64,000 nucleotides of DNA from Dipteronia dyeriana. Taxonomy: Eukaryota > Streptophyta > Magnoliopsida > Sapindales > Sapindaceae. The notes under the pieces are model-generated. The model worked only from the letters and a program-made list of their open reading frames with translations, was not told the origin of the DNA and made no database searches. A program made the position numbers and the translations under genes. This document shows, piece by piece, positions 10,095 to 20,683 of the stretch (positions are counted from its first letter, which is position 1; the number at the start of each line of letters is the position of its first letter). Location: contig CM065297.1 of assembly GCA_032871835.1 (NCBI GenBank), positions 90,107,052 to 90,171,051 of the forward strand, written 5' to 3'.

Positions 10095-12305
10095 TGTAGG
10101 GAAAAAACCACACGTAGCGGAATCGTGAGAAAATTTATAAAATTAGGGTTTGCATATAAATAAAAATTTTTCCTTTTAATAAACAGAACCTTAACCCTAG
10201 ATTAATTGATGTATATAAAAAGTATCGTACCTTTTTTTCGTGAGGATTGAACTAGCATCGAATTGAATTCGTAAGATCTTTCAATCCAATCACGAATGTG
10301 AATCACCTAGGAGTGTAGGCACTCTTTCTTTAAATTGTATATCTGATGATGGAAACAAACAAAATCTTTTTATTTGTTAGTCACAATAATCCTCCAAGAG
10401 AAAAACCAAGAACGTCCGGTCACTTTTGAATTATCAATCAATTTGATTGAAACTCGCATGAACCTTGATTCGATGTTGTACACAAAACCCTTTTGATACA
10501 AAGGATATTAGTGTACTATCGAAAACAAAAATGTTCTTTCTTTTCTCTATGCTTGGCCGAATTCTTCACAAAATGAGTTGGACGAAGTTTTTTTTATATC
10601 TATAACAATAAAAAACAAATAAAAAACAACTTCTCACCCCAAAAATTCATTCTTGGTAGAATTTAATAGGTATATTATATAGGAGACTAAATCCTCTCCT
10701 AAGAAAGATTTACTTGGAGGTTAAAAATCCTATCCTTTGTTGGATTTACTTGGTGGTTAAGAATCTTTTTCCAAAAAGAATTTTTTCCTACACCAAGACT
10801 CCTAATCCAACTCAATAGTGTATTTGTAACCATAGTAAAGACTTCCTAATTGGATTAGATAAATAATTCCTTTTATTTATCTACTTATCAAATATAGTCT
10901 TTAATATTAATTATACTACCAACAATAGTATAATTTTAGGAGACCATCTCCTACTAGGAAAAAGATTTTGAGTTTTAATTAAATAATTAATTAATCAACA
11001 AATTAATTAATTTCCATTTGATTAAATAATAAAATAAAAATAATATAATTAAGCTATTCTAAATAGCCTTGCCGCCCAACACATATATATGAGCCATATT
11101 TTTTTATTTATTATTTTATTAAATCCATTTGACCTTTATAAAAAGTCCACATGTGAACTAGACCTATTCTTACAAAAAGAAACAAGTCCACATGCCTCAA
11201 TACAATTCTAGATGGACCCATAAATTGGTCCGGTAGAATATATCAAGTTATCCATGCAAGTTCGTGTGGATTGGGGATCTTGACGGGCTATCTAGATTTA
11301 AGCTACAATAGACACAATCCAATCACAATCAACAAATGATTCACTTAGGTCCGATCTATTTAATTTTAGTTCATTCTACTAAAGAACTAAAATTGAACTC
11401 ATAAATAAAGATAAAATAAGTTGATGTTACTCATTTGTACCTTAGACAACCTTATTGGAGAAAGTGTATCCTCGTGAAGAATACCAGTAATCGCTAAGAG
11501 CTCATAGACCGCCTATAGCTCTGAAAGTTACCATATTTACTCATATGACCACATTTTGAACTTGGATATTTTGACTTGTCCAGAAGCCATGTTTCAATAG
11601 ATGCCATTGAAAACTTAACGTTAAGATATAATATCCAATACCTCAAAACATCCATATGATGGTATTATACTCTCATTCAATAAATGGAGCCACGATGTCC
11701 ATATCTATAAATGAAGTCCTCTATCGATAAACAAATAAATACTACCAAACTATGGAGGATAGACTATGCTATATAATTGTACTCATTGATAGCTCAAATG
11801 ATAACACTTGCAATCATAAGTCCATCATTTATCTAAGGATTGAGATAGACTTTCCGATTGTCTTCAATTGAAAACTTTTTTCCATTGACCGTTCAAGATA
11901 AAGTATTTCATTTTGATCCTATTCAATGCACCCAGTGCACTAGATTCTATTGCCCAAAGACACCACACTTTGATGATTTTAGACTCATCATAACACATTT
12001 GATCCCACTAAAATGCTAGCAAAAGAATCTACAACTTTGACAAGATAAATGTGCCCAACCTTTTATCTTAAGTTGTGAATATTATTCAAGACAAACTAAA
12101 GAATTGTGTCTACCTCATATATATCTAGATGGATGAACAATTCTTATTTTCTCATAGTCTTTTGACCTTGTGATTATTTACTTTTGACAATTATAATAAT
12201 TAAACTATAAATGCTATAAAATTTGTTAAACTAGAAATCACTTTATTAATATGAAAAGATTGTCAAATACATTATTATACTCTGCTATCAAGCATAATCC
12301 TAACA
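10095..12305 (-). repeat. Copia A 3' LTR (left)
   Basis: Starts TGTAGGG and ends ATAATCCTAACA at 12305, immediately before the polypurine tract. Near-duplicates are 18364-18908 + 31848-33500, and the copia B LTRs. Confidence 0.88.
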
Positions 12306-12318
12306 ATCTTCCACTTGT
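12306..12318 (-). other. Copia A polypurine tract
   Basis: On the minus strand ACAAGTGGAAGAT lies directly against the LTR start; copia B has GCAAGTGGGAGAT at the same place. Confidence 0.7.
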
Positions 12319-12319
12319 T

Positions 12320-12790
12320 TTATAGCAAATGTGTTATATCTCTCATCCCCATGTTCTCTAGATGCCCATCAAAACTCTTTTGTGGAAGAGTCTTTGTAAA
12401 GGGATCCACTAGATTTTCTGCTGACGCGATCTTGGTAATCGTCACGTCACCCCTATGCACAATTTCCCTTAGAAAATGATAGTTTCTTTCAATGTGTTTC
12501 CCTCTTTTATGACTTCTTGGTTCTCTCGAATTAGCCACAGCTCCACTATTGTCACAATAGAAAATGATTTGCTTATTCGCATCAAGAACCACTTCCAAGT
12601 CAATCAAGAATTGGCGGATCCAGACAACCTCTTTAGCTGTCTCACATGCGGCAACATACTCGGCTTCCATGGTGGAATTGATAATACAAGATTGTTTGAT
12701 ACTCCTCTATATGACTGCCCCTCCTCCAATAGTAAACACAAATCCTGATGTTGATCTCCTAGAGTCAGAATCTGACTGAAAATCAGAATC
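12320..12790 (-). pseudogene. Copia A RNase H domain
   Basis: The last pol domain of copia elements, which degrades the RNA of the RNA-DNA hybrid. Visible are STMEAEYVAACE (the glutamate of the active site), FYCDNSGAVA (aspartate), KHIERNYHFLRE, and the C-terminal DPFTKTLP tail ending MGMRDITHLL. The upstream part of the domain (DSDFQSDS) is reached only after a change of frame near 12670, so the domain is broken at its start. Copia B has the homologous segment at 42507-43030. Confidence 0.85.
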
Positions 12791-12793
12791 TTT

Positions 12794-13880
12794 TTACCCA
12801 AAGGGAATTAAATCCCCTCTAGAGTATACAAGCATAAAATCTCTCGTTCTCCTAAGATACTTGAAAATATTCTTGACTGTCGTCCAGTGATCAGGACTAG
12901 GCTTTGATTGAAACCTGCTAACTATTGATTGAAACCTGCTAACTATGCCCACAACAAAATATATATCTAGTCTAGTACAGAGCATTGCATACATGAGACT
13001 TCCTACTGTCGAAGCATATGGAATCTTACTCATGAATTGCTCTTCATGCTCATTCTTAGGAACTTGTTCCTTAGAAAGTTTGATTCCATGTCTGAAAGGT
13101 AACATACCTTTCTTGGAATCTTGCATGGAAAACCTAGACAAGATTTTATCTATGTATGAAGCTTGGGATAATGCAATCGTTCTATTCTTTCTATCCCTTA
13201 TGACTTGGATACCAAGAATATAACTTTGCTTCTCCTAAGTCCTTCCGATCAAATTATTTTGCTAAGCATTGTTTTATTGATGTCAATACACCTACATCGT
13301 TTCTGATGAGTAGTATATCATCAACATAAAGAACTAGGAAAACCAACTTATCACCTTTAATCCTTTTGTATACACAAGGTTCGTCTAGGTTTTGAATGAA
13401 TCCAAAACCTTTTGCATCTTGATCGAACCTTATGTTCCAGGATTTAGATGCTTGCTTCAATCCATATATGGATCCTTACAACTTGCAAACCCTTTCCTCT
13501 TGGCCATTTTCAATGAATCCTTTTGGTTGCATCATATAGATGCTTTCGTCAAGACTTCCATTAAGGAAAGTTGTCTTGATGTCTATTTTCCAAATCTCTA
13601 GGTCTAAAGATGCCACAATGGATAAGAGTATCCTAATGGATTTAAGCATGGCCATAGGAGAGAAGGTTTCCTTATAATCGATACCTTCCTTCTGTGTGTA
13701 ACCTTTGGCTACCAATCTAGCTTTAAAGGTTTCCACCTTTTCATCCATTCCTCTTTTCTTCTTGTATACCCACTTGCACCCGATGGGTTTTATCCCTTTA
13801 AGCAAGTCTATAAGAGACCGGACTTTGTTTTTGAACATAGATTCAATTTGGATTGCATTACCTTTTGCTAATGGTGACAA
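12794..13880 (-). pseudogene. Copia A reverse transcriptase, broken
   Basis: Read leftward, fragment 13476-13880 holds IGCKWVYKKK, ARLVAKGYTQKEG, ETFSPMAMLKSIR and DIKTTFLNG (first catalytic aspartate). Fragment 13254-13460 holds KQASKSWN and the YVDD box (LVLYVDDILL). Fragment 12794-13141 holds the thumb-side ASTVGSLMYAMLCTRLDI. These are the RVT_2 landmarks of Ty1/copia. The three fragments are separated by stops and frame changes. A private 21-bp in-frame duplication (12906-12947) repeats SIVSRFQ. Confidence 0.88.
12906..12947 (-). repeat. 21-bp in-frame tandem duplication in RT
   Basis: Two 21-bp units starting GATTGAAACCTGCTAACTAT give a doubled SIVSRFQ. Copia B (near 43088-43110) has a single unit, so this is a private change of copia A. 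Confidence 0.9.
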
Positions 13881-14305
13881 TCAACATCTTCCACTGCTTT
13901 CTTGTACGTATAGGGATCATCATCGTCCAGGAGATTCTCTACTGATTCTCTTAGACCGATGTATCTCTCGGGTTGTCTACTAACCCTCCCACTACGATGA
14001 GGGATGTTAGATTGTTGATCTTGTGTCAGTATGGAACTTATAATTGGGCTTGGTTGCGAAACCTCTTGTGAAATTGTATCTCCTAAAAGCTCATTCAGGA
14101 CAATTCTTATTTTAGGCACAAAATTATTCTTATTGTCCTCTTCCAGAAATTTAGCATTTGTCGAAACAAATACTTTAAGATTTGAAGGACTATAAAAAAA
14201 ATAATATTTTTTTCCTTTTGGATACGCTACAAATACTCATTTTTCTGAGCGGGACTCCAACTTTTCTGTATTTCCTTTTGATACGTGCGCAGGACATCCA
14301 AATAT
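13868..14305 (-). pseudogene. Copia A integrase C-terminus and linker to RT
   Basis: The minus-strand frame 13868-14119 (MPKIRIVLNELLGDT ... SGRVSRQPERYIGL) matches the variable linker between integrase and RT in copia, with the common RxPERY-type motif just before RT. Upstream bases to 14305 correspond to the copia B stretch 44128-44460, which still reads GYPKGTKGYYFYSP, but here they are out of frame. Confidence 0.7.
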
Positions 14306-14313
14306 CCTTAAAT
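14306..14313. repeat. 8-bp target duplication CCTTAAAT of the hAT-like element
   Basis: CCTTAAAT at 14306-14313 and 15183-15190 flanks the element. The unoccupied relative in copia B reads CATCCTTAAGTGTTG (about 44463-44477). Confidence 0.9.
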
Positions 14314-15182
14314 TAGGGGTGGGCGTTTTCGGGTTGGGTTGGGTTGAGTTGAAAATTTGTCAACCCAATCCAACCCAACGTAAATTTTAACCCAACCCAA
14401 CCCAATATTTATCGGGTTGGGTTAGGTTGGGTTGATCGGGTTGGGCTTTTTAAGCCCAATAGAAAAAATATATTTAATTTCAAATTTTATTATATCAAAA
14501 TTCAAATTTAAAATAATTTTTTACCATAATATCATATCACGTTGAGTTTAGATTACTTAAAAACATCAAAATCAAATCATAAAATATAATATAAATTGTT
14601 TAAATATCTTTTACATAATTAAAAAATTAAAATATAGCAATTTATCCAACTTGGAAAGTCTCCATCTAAGTTTCCCATCCATTTTACATTTATAATCACT
14701 TCGTCAAATATCCTGTGGTTGGATAATCTATTATTTATTTTAACCAACATAATAGTTTGAGTTTATATACAATTATTAGACTTTTTCTACTAAATTCTTA
14801 ATCAAATCCTAAGGAAAAAGATAACATTTTAAAGTATAATCATGGATGTGTCATTTAATACAAAAGATGAAGATAATATATTAATATAATCGCATATTTA
14901 TAATAAATGTATTATATATTACGATATACAATATTTAAAATTATGTATTTATATTTGTCATTTAAAATATTATAAATGGTGCATGAGTAAACTTTTTAAT
15001 TATTTAAAAAAAAGATTTCATAATAAATCTAATAGTAAATAAAATTATTTAATTTATTTTTTATTATTTATGTCTGGTTGTCGGGTTGGGTTGGGTTATA
15101 TTTTATTAACCCAACCCAATCTAGTCGAGTTGGGTCGGGTTGGTCGGGTTGGGTTGCGTTGGCGGGTTGGTGCCCACCCCTG
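14314..15182. mobile_element. hAT-like non-autonomous DNA transposon, 869 bp
   Basis: The ends are TAGGGGTGGGCG and TGCCCACCCCTG, that is, inverted repeats of the hAT type (C/T)AGGGGTGGGC, with an 8-bp target duplication as expected for hAT. The subterminal regions are packed with GGGTTGG motifs on the left in both orientations (about 14330-14450) and on the right (15075-15175), probable transposase-binding arrays. The AT-rich middle has no transposase. It interrupts copia A pol between integrase and its C-terminal part. Confidence 0.9.
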
Positions 15183-15242
15183 CCTTAAATATTGTAAACT
15201 AGGCTTTCGCCCGGTCCACAACTCATGCGGTGTTTTAGGAAC

Positions 15243-16167
15243 CTACTTAGATGGTACATCGTTTAGAATATACATTGTGGTTTGTAAAGCATATCCCCAA
15301 AAAGAATTAGGAAGCGTTGAATAACTCAACATAGACCTAACCATGTCCAAAAGAGTTCTATTTCTCTTTTCTGCCACCCCATTTTGTTGAGGTGTGCCTG
15401 GTACAGAAAGCTGAGAAATTATCCCATTATCAATAAGATATTGCTGAAACTCACCAGATAGATATTCCCCACCACGATCAGACCTCAAGATTTTTATGTG
15501 TTCTTCAAGCTGATTTTCCACTTCAGCTTTAAATGCTTTGAACATATCAAAAGCATCTGACTTATGTCTCATGAGATTCACATAGCCAAATCTTGAGTGA
15601 TCATCTGTGAAAGTGATGAAGTACTCATATCCACCTCTAGCTTGAATGCTCATAGGTCTACACACATCAGTGTGTATCAATCCTAAACATTCAATGGCTC
15701 TTGTGCCTTTGGTCGTAAATGACCTTTTGGTCATTTTACCTTCCAAACAAGATTCAGAAGTTGGTAGATCATCAACCTTTAAGTCATTTAGAGGTTCGTC
15801 ACTTACCAATCTTTTAATCCTATTAAGGTTAATGTGAACTAGGTGCAAATGCCATAGGTAGGTTTCATCTTTTGATAATTTTACTCTTTTGTGATTAGGT
15901 TCCGTTGATTCTGTGTCTAACAAGTGAGAGATATTTCCATGCAAATAGAATAAACCGTTTTCCAATGTACCTTTACAAAACAAATTTGTTATTCTTACTA
16001 ATAATATAATCTTTATTAAAAGTAACCAAATATCCAAATTTATTAAGACAAGAGACCGAAATTAAATTCCTTTTGAATATTGGTACATAATAAACGTTTA
16101 TTAAAACTAAATGCCTATAAGAATCTAAATTGATTCTAATATCTCCCACTACACTAGTAGACACCAA
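15243..16167 (-). pseudogene. Copia A GAG-pre-integrase and integrase
   Basis: Fragment 15973-16167 shows NLISVSCLNKFGYLVTFNKD, the segment between protease and integrase. Fragment 15243-16037 continues with the zinc-binding part (HLHLVHIN, ESCLEGKM) and the catalytic core. The D,D,E residues are visible in IHTDVC, ILRSDRGGEY and NGVAEKRNRT. A frameshift separates the fragments near 16000. The zinc module is damaged: copia B has HLRLGHIN and CESC where this copy has HLHLVHIN and SESC, losing a cysteine. The 3' part is cut by the hAT-like element. Confidence 0.87.
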
Positions 16168-16266
16168 TGCTCAATTGCCTAAATACAAGTTGAATTCATT
16201 CTCATTCAGTCTTTTCCTTTCCCGAAACCCCTTCTAGTTAGGCCCAAGTTGCTTTTTCTTCTGTTG

Positions 16267-16764
16267 TTACTTGACCTTCTGACAGGTCTTAACAGTAGCA
16301 ACTTTACCAACCATATGAATCTCTTGACCCTTGCCTTTCACAAGGATTTTCTTGGTGCTTTGAACATCTTGCCGTATGCATTGCAAAGTGTATTCCTTAT
16401 TGTTTAAGGTGTAGTCCAACTTAAACTGAACAAAGGAATCTGATAGTGAGTTGACAATCATGTCAATTTTTGTCTCATCATCTATCTCAGCACGATTCAG
16501 TTCAGCAATGTTGAGATGTGTTATGACTTTAATCATGTGATCTTTCACAGCCTGTCCAGATTTCATCCTAAGATTCATGAAAGTAGTCACTGCCTCTCTC
16601 TTAGTCGTCCTAGACCTCATAGCAAACATTTCCTCTAGAGACATCATTATATCGGCAACAATCTCCATTCCTTCATGTTGCTGTTGCAACACGTCAGAGA
16701 TGATGGCCATAATGTAATGTAAATTTAGCCATCTTATCTGAAGACATCCACTACTGATTCTCAT
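16267..16764 (-). pseudogene. Copia A gag (capsid part)
   Basis: The minus-strand frame of 165 residues has the copia gag (UBN2-type) landmarks EEMFAMRSRTTKREAV, FMNLRMKSGQAVKDHM and IVNSLSDSFVQFKLDY. It stops after KTCQKVK without a CCHC zinc knuckle. Compared with copia B, about 200 bp including the knuckle and the start of protease are missing next to 16200-16265. The true N-terminus is uncertain because the first residues do not align with copia B. Confidence 0.82.
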
Positions 16765-18351
16765 CTCTTTGCTCCTGAGTAGTTTCGTCAGTTTGGTGGT
16801 TTAGGAATATACAGAATGATCTTATGGTTTTTCAACTTACAACAACCCAATTTTCCATTTTCCATGTGACATAATTATCATCAGTTAAAGTATTATCTTT
16901 TAAAAATTTGATTAGGGATGGGTCATGATTTCTATATATTAACAAAAATTATATAAGTAAATAATCATGATATAGCACTTTTGAATATTTATTTTGAATT
17001 AAATGAAATAATTCAATCGTAAAAATTCAACGGTGATCCAAACACCCATAAATATCACACCTCCTTTGGGAGTTCACAACATTTACTAGTTGGACTAGGT
17101 CCCACCTAATTGTTAGCGTAACAACCAACTTTTTCAATTTTAGCCTTATGATTTTATTAACAAGAACTCTTGAGAGGATATTAATAAACTCACATTGAGT
17201 GTTACCAAGTTATCGACCTTCAATATAATCCCTCACGAATATCTCTCATTTGGGAGTAGATATCGTTTGGGCTAATTGTCTAGTCTATCCTTGTAAGGAA
17301 GTATCTTGCTAAATTCCATTCATGAATACCCATTGGGGGGTTATTCACGAAACATAAACCTCAACTAAACTTGGAGGCCGTAGGTGTTCAAAAACACCTT
17401 CTCCCACTCAATTGTTTAAGGTGTGTGATCGAATTCCAAAGAATGATTTACCAAGTTATCTATATGCCAATTAAGATATTTAAACCATTCAATGCATGTT
17501 CATACCAATAGAGATATATGAGTGACACTCCTATTCTATATGACATGTTATTAAACAACGACAAACATTGCAATATTTACAACAAATATAAATTGCTTCA
17601 ATTTTTGTCCATCCTAGAAAAGCAAGTAAATTACATGTCTTGGAATACAAAAAACTCCTTTCTTAGTGAACAAGTCTTCACGTGACCTTCGTCGTTTGGA
17701 CTCTCTCGGCTGCCTCCCATGGGCGTGCACACCCTTGGCTCTTACCCATGGGCGTGCGCATGCCACATCCTCATAAAGGGTTGCTATGCGCAGAACATGG
17801 CTTCCATAGGGTTGCCGTGCGCATCCCATGCCATAACAAACATGGCTGCATTCTCTTCGCATGCATGTTCGTTGTTACGGCTTGCACGGTCCCAAACTTG
17901 TTCTGATTGCTCCTAATTCTTCAAACCTTCGAGTCTTCGATACTTGAATGTATTATAGAAGAATTAAAAAAAAAATACTACTGTTTCTTTTATTACAACA
18001 AATGCAGTTTTTTTATTACAACAAGTGTAGTTTTTTTTAATTACAAGTGCAGTTTTTTTTAATTACAACAACAAAATAATAAAAAAACATTGCAACTACC
18101 AAGAAGGTAATTATGATGAGAATAGACCACTCTTCTTGTTACAATCCCAAAACAAAAATGCATTGAAATTCTACGACCAAAATTGAGCAATAACAAACCA
18201 TAAATAAAACATATATATATATCCATACATTCCAATGTAAATATATATGCGAATATCTAGAGTGCCGTATCTTTCTAAAACATGCATATATACAATAAAA
18301 AGAAAAAGATTCACGAACACATACATCAATTAATCAAGAGTACAACCAACA
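16765..18351 (-). other. Copia A 5' leader, non-coding
   Basis: No protein-like frame. It holds a GC-rich block with repeated CCCATGGGCGTGC-like words (about 17690-17870), shared in diverged form with copia B (about 47180-47380), then poly-A/T-rich sequence with repeats of TACAACAA-TGCAGTTTTTT (about 17990-18070). Confidence 0.6.
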
Positions 18352-18363
18352 TCTGATACCAAT
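18352..18363 (-). other. Copia A primer-binding site (iMet tRNA)
   Basis: On the minus strand ATTGGTATCAGA directly follows the LTR terminus CA, the standard copia initiator-Met primer site. Confidence 0.85.
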
Positions 18364-18867
18364 TGTAGGGAAAAAAACGGTTCAAAACGCAATGGAAGCG
18401 TGAGAAAATTTAATAAAAGAGTTTGTGTATAAATAAAAATTTTCCATTTTAATAACAAGAACCTTAACCCTAGATTAATTGATGTATATAAAAAGTATCC
18501 TACTTTTTTTTCGTGACGATTGAACTAGTGTCGAATTGAATTCGTAAGATCTTCTAATCTAATCACGAACGTGAATCACCTAGGAGTGTGGGCTCCCTTT
18601 CTTTAAATTGTATACTTGAGGATGGAAACAAAAAAAATCTTCTTTTTTGTCAGTCACAATAATCCTCCAAGAGAAAAACCAAGAACGTCCGGTCACTTTT
18701 GAATTATCAATCAATTTGATTGAAACTCGCATGAACCTTGATTCGATGTTGTACACAAAACCCTTTTGATGCAAAGGATACTAGTGTACTATCGAAAACA
18801 AAAACGATCCCTCTTTTCTCTATGCTTGGCCGAATTCATCACACAATGAGTTGGATGAAGTTTTTTC

Positions 18868-18903
<36 letters not shown>

Positions 18904-18908
18904 CTAAC
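18364..18908 (-). repeat. Copia A 5' LTR, part 1
   Basis: Starts TGTAGGG and follows the left LTR (10095 onward) until a TA microsatellite (18870-18902), where the gag-only element is inserted. It resumes at 31848 with ATAACAATAAAAAAC, exactly the continuation seen in the left LTR. Confidence 0.88.
18870..18902. repeat. (TA)n microsatellite
   Basis: About 16 TA units at the insertion point of the gag-only element. The left LTR of copia A has only TTTATATCTATAAC here, so the tract expanded in this copy. Confidence 0.9.
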
Positions 18909-19257
18909 TGTAAGTTCCTCGGTTTGATTGGTTAATTTCGTTGACAACCACATTTGGGGTTTAATGTGTAAGGGCAATTAGGTCATCATTGCTCAAGTGC
19001 TTTTTCAAGCTTCAAAGGTAAATTCACTTGCTTAACCTTCATTGAAGAGGTTTAGGGCACACACTCACTCTCATGCATGTTTTTGATCACTTTGCATGTG
19101 TGCTCAATTGTCTTGTTGTGTGCCTGATTTTGTTATTTCTTGCTTGATTAAATTGATTGCATCTTGTGATTAAAATTCCATGTCATGTTAGGCATTAGGA
19201 TGCATTCCCTTCAGCTCTTTTCTCTTGCATAATTTGTGTATGAGTGTGAAGGAAGTG

Positions 19258-19441
19258 AGCCATGCGCCACTCGAGTAGCACCCACACCAGCACCAACACC
19301 AGCACAACTTTCCAGTGGTGTGTCGCTTGTGGTGCGCTGGTCGTCTTGCGCACCTCACCAGCGCAACTTGTCTAGTAGGTTGTCACTGGTCGTGCGCTAC
19401 TCGACCAGTGCACAAACACCAGAGCACAAGGAAATTTCTGG
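19258..19441 (+). repeat. Hairpin cassette in LTR 1
   Basis: Repeats built from GTGCGCT-N8-AG(C/T)GCAC and CACCAGCACCAACACCAGC. The best hairpin is 19392-19413. The cassette ends about 40 bp before the TATA box. Confidence 0.7.
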
Positions 19442-19480
19442 GCATTTTTGTCAAAACCACACAGTTTCATTTAGGGCTCC

Positions 19481-19491
19481 TATTTATATAT
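19481..19491 (+). promoter_or_regulatory. TATA box of LTR 1
   Basis: TATTTATATAT in the context GGGCTCCTATTTATATATC. LTR 2 (24097-24107) and LTR 3 (29174-29184) read TATTTATGTAT at the same place. Confidence 0.6.
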
Positions 19492-20548
19492 CATTTTCTC
19501 CTTCATTAGTTTTCATGAGCCAAAAATCATATCTTTTAGAGGGAAAGTAACTCCTAGAGAGAGAGAGCTTCCAAGAACACATCTTGGCTCATCCAACCAT
19601 CAATCCATGAGCATCTAACATCTTCTTGCATCTTCCAAGCATGGATTCTTCTTGTTTTCATTGACTAGGTAATCTCTACATGACCTAGAATTAATTGTTT
19701 CATTACTAGGTTATGTTTACCTAGAAATAACATTAATTACTCATTGATTGTATGCTTTTAAGTTCTATTGAATTTATAACATGCTTGGGTAGTTGTTTGT
19801 TGGTTGAGATGTATGCTTTCATGATAGCTAGCATTTATGACTATTTTACCCTTCTAACTAAATCTCTATGCTTTGCATTTAGATATTGTTTAGGACTCAT
19901 TGATTGTATTTTGTGATTGCATTATAGTCCTTGCCATTCTTAATGACAACTTGTCTTGATTGGCCTTTGTTTGATAACTAGGATATATTGTTGCATAATT
20001 ATATCTAGTTAAGTCTTTATGAACATTCATTTAGACATTGATATATAGGAATTGTACTTAGTGACATTCTTAAATTCTTAGATAAGCATTTAGTGTTGCT
20101 TAGCATAACTTGCATGTTTGAATATTTTATCATATTCACTTAAATTGTGTTTGACTCTTCATTGAGGTTAAGTCTTGTGACTAAGTGGTTAGGGCACAAG
20201 CAAATAGATAAAGAATCACTATTAAATCTTGTTGGGTAGAGTGAAATGGTTAGTAACTGGAGGGTGTGACGGGAGGTCAACATAGGTTGTAAACTTTCAT
20301 TCAATAGTGGATTTGAGGATCTAGTGTGGCGCACATATCGGCCTGTGTTTTTTCCCATTTGGAGGGTTTCCACGTAAACATCAAGTGTTATTTATATTTC
20401 TGCACTATATACTTGATGTTGTATGTTTGTTTTATTAGGGTAATTTGTGTTAATATTGATTAATCGAAAAATTGGTAATTGATTCGATTAAAACCTATTC
20501 ACCCCCCCTCTGGGTTATAGACACACACGTTTTTAGGGAACTTTCAAT

Positions 20549-20564
20549 TAGTATCAGAGCGGGT
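20549..20564 (+). other. Primer-binding site of interior 1
   Basis: TAGTATCAGAGCGGGT starts 2 bp after the LTR terminus, the iMet-type site seen in SIRE elements (usually TGGTATCAGAGC). The copy in interior 2 is at 25163-25178. Confidence 0.8.
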
Positions 20565-20683
20565 ACCTATATATACTTATGTGATCTGTGCTCAGTGTGT
20601 GTCTTGCTTGGTGCATTTTGATTGTTTGTTTTTGCTTGATTGTTTTTGCATTTCATTTGAATCTCATTTATAACCCAAACACT

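Larger units (their letters stand above)
18909..20546 (+). repeat. LTR 1 of the gag-only array
   Basis: 1638 bp, TGTAAGTTCCTCGG to GGAACTTTCA, followed by the primer site. Compared with LTR 3 it shows the empty site (GTAAACTTTCATTC) of the solo LTR inserted at 29989. Confidence 0.9.

Noticed and set aside
15070..15324. 84-codon frame over the GGGTTGG array
   Set aside because: It spans the end of the hAT-like element into antisense integrase; composition is dictated by the repeat.
17614..17916. Overlapping frames in the GC-rich copia A leader
   Set aside because: Frames on both strands of the same repeat-rich leader; the copia B counterpart does not keep them.
20588..20683. N-terminal extension of gag copy 1 from the first ATG
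   Set aside because: The 32 residues are hydrophobic and derived from the leader; the ATG at 20684 precedes the gag-like MSESGMSKEG start.
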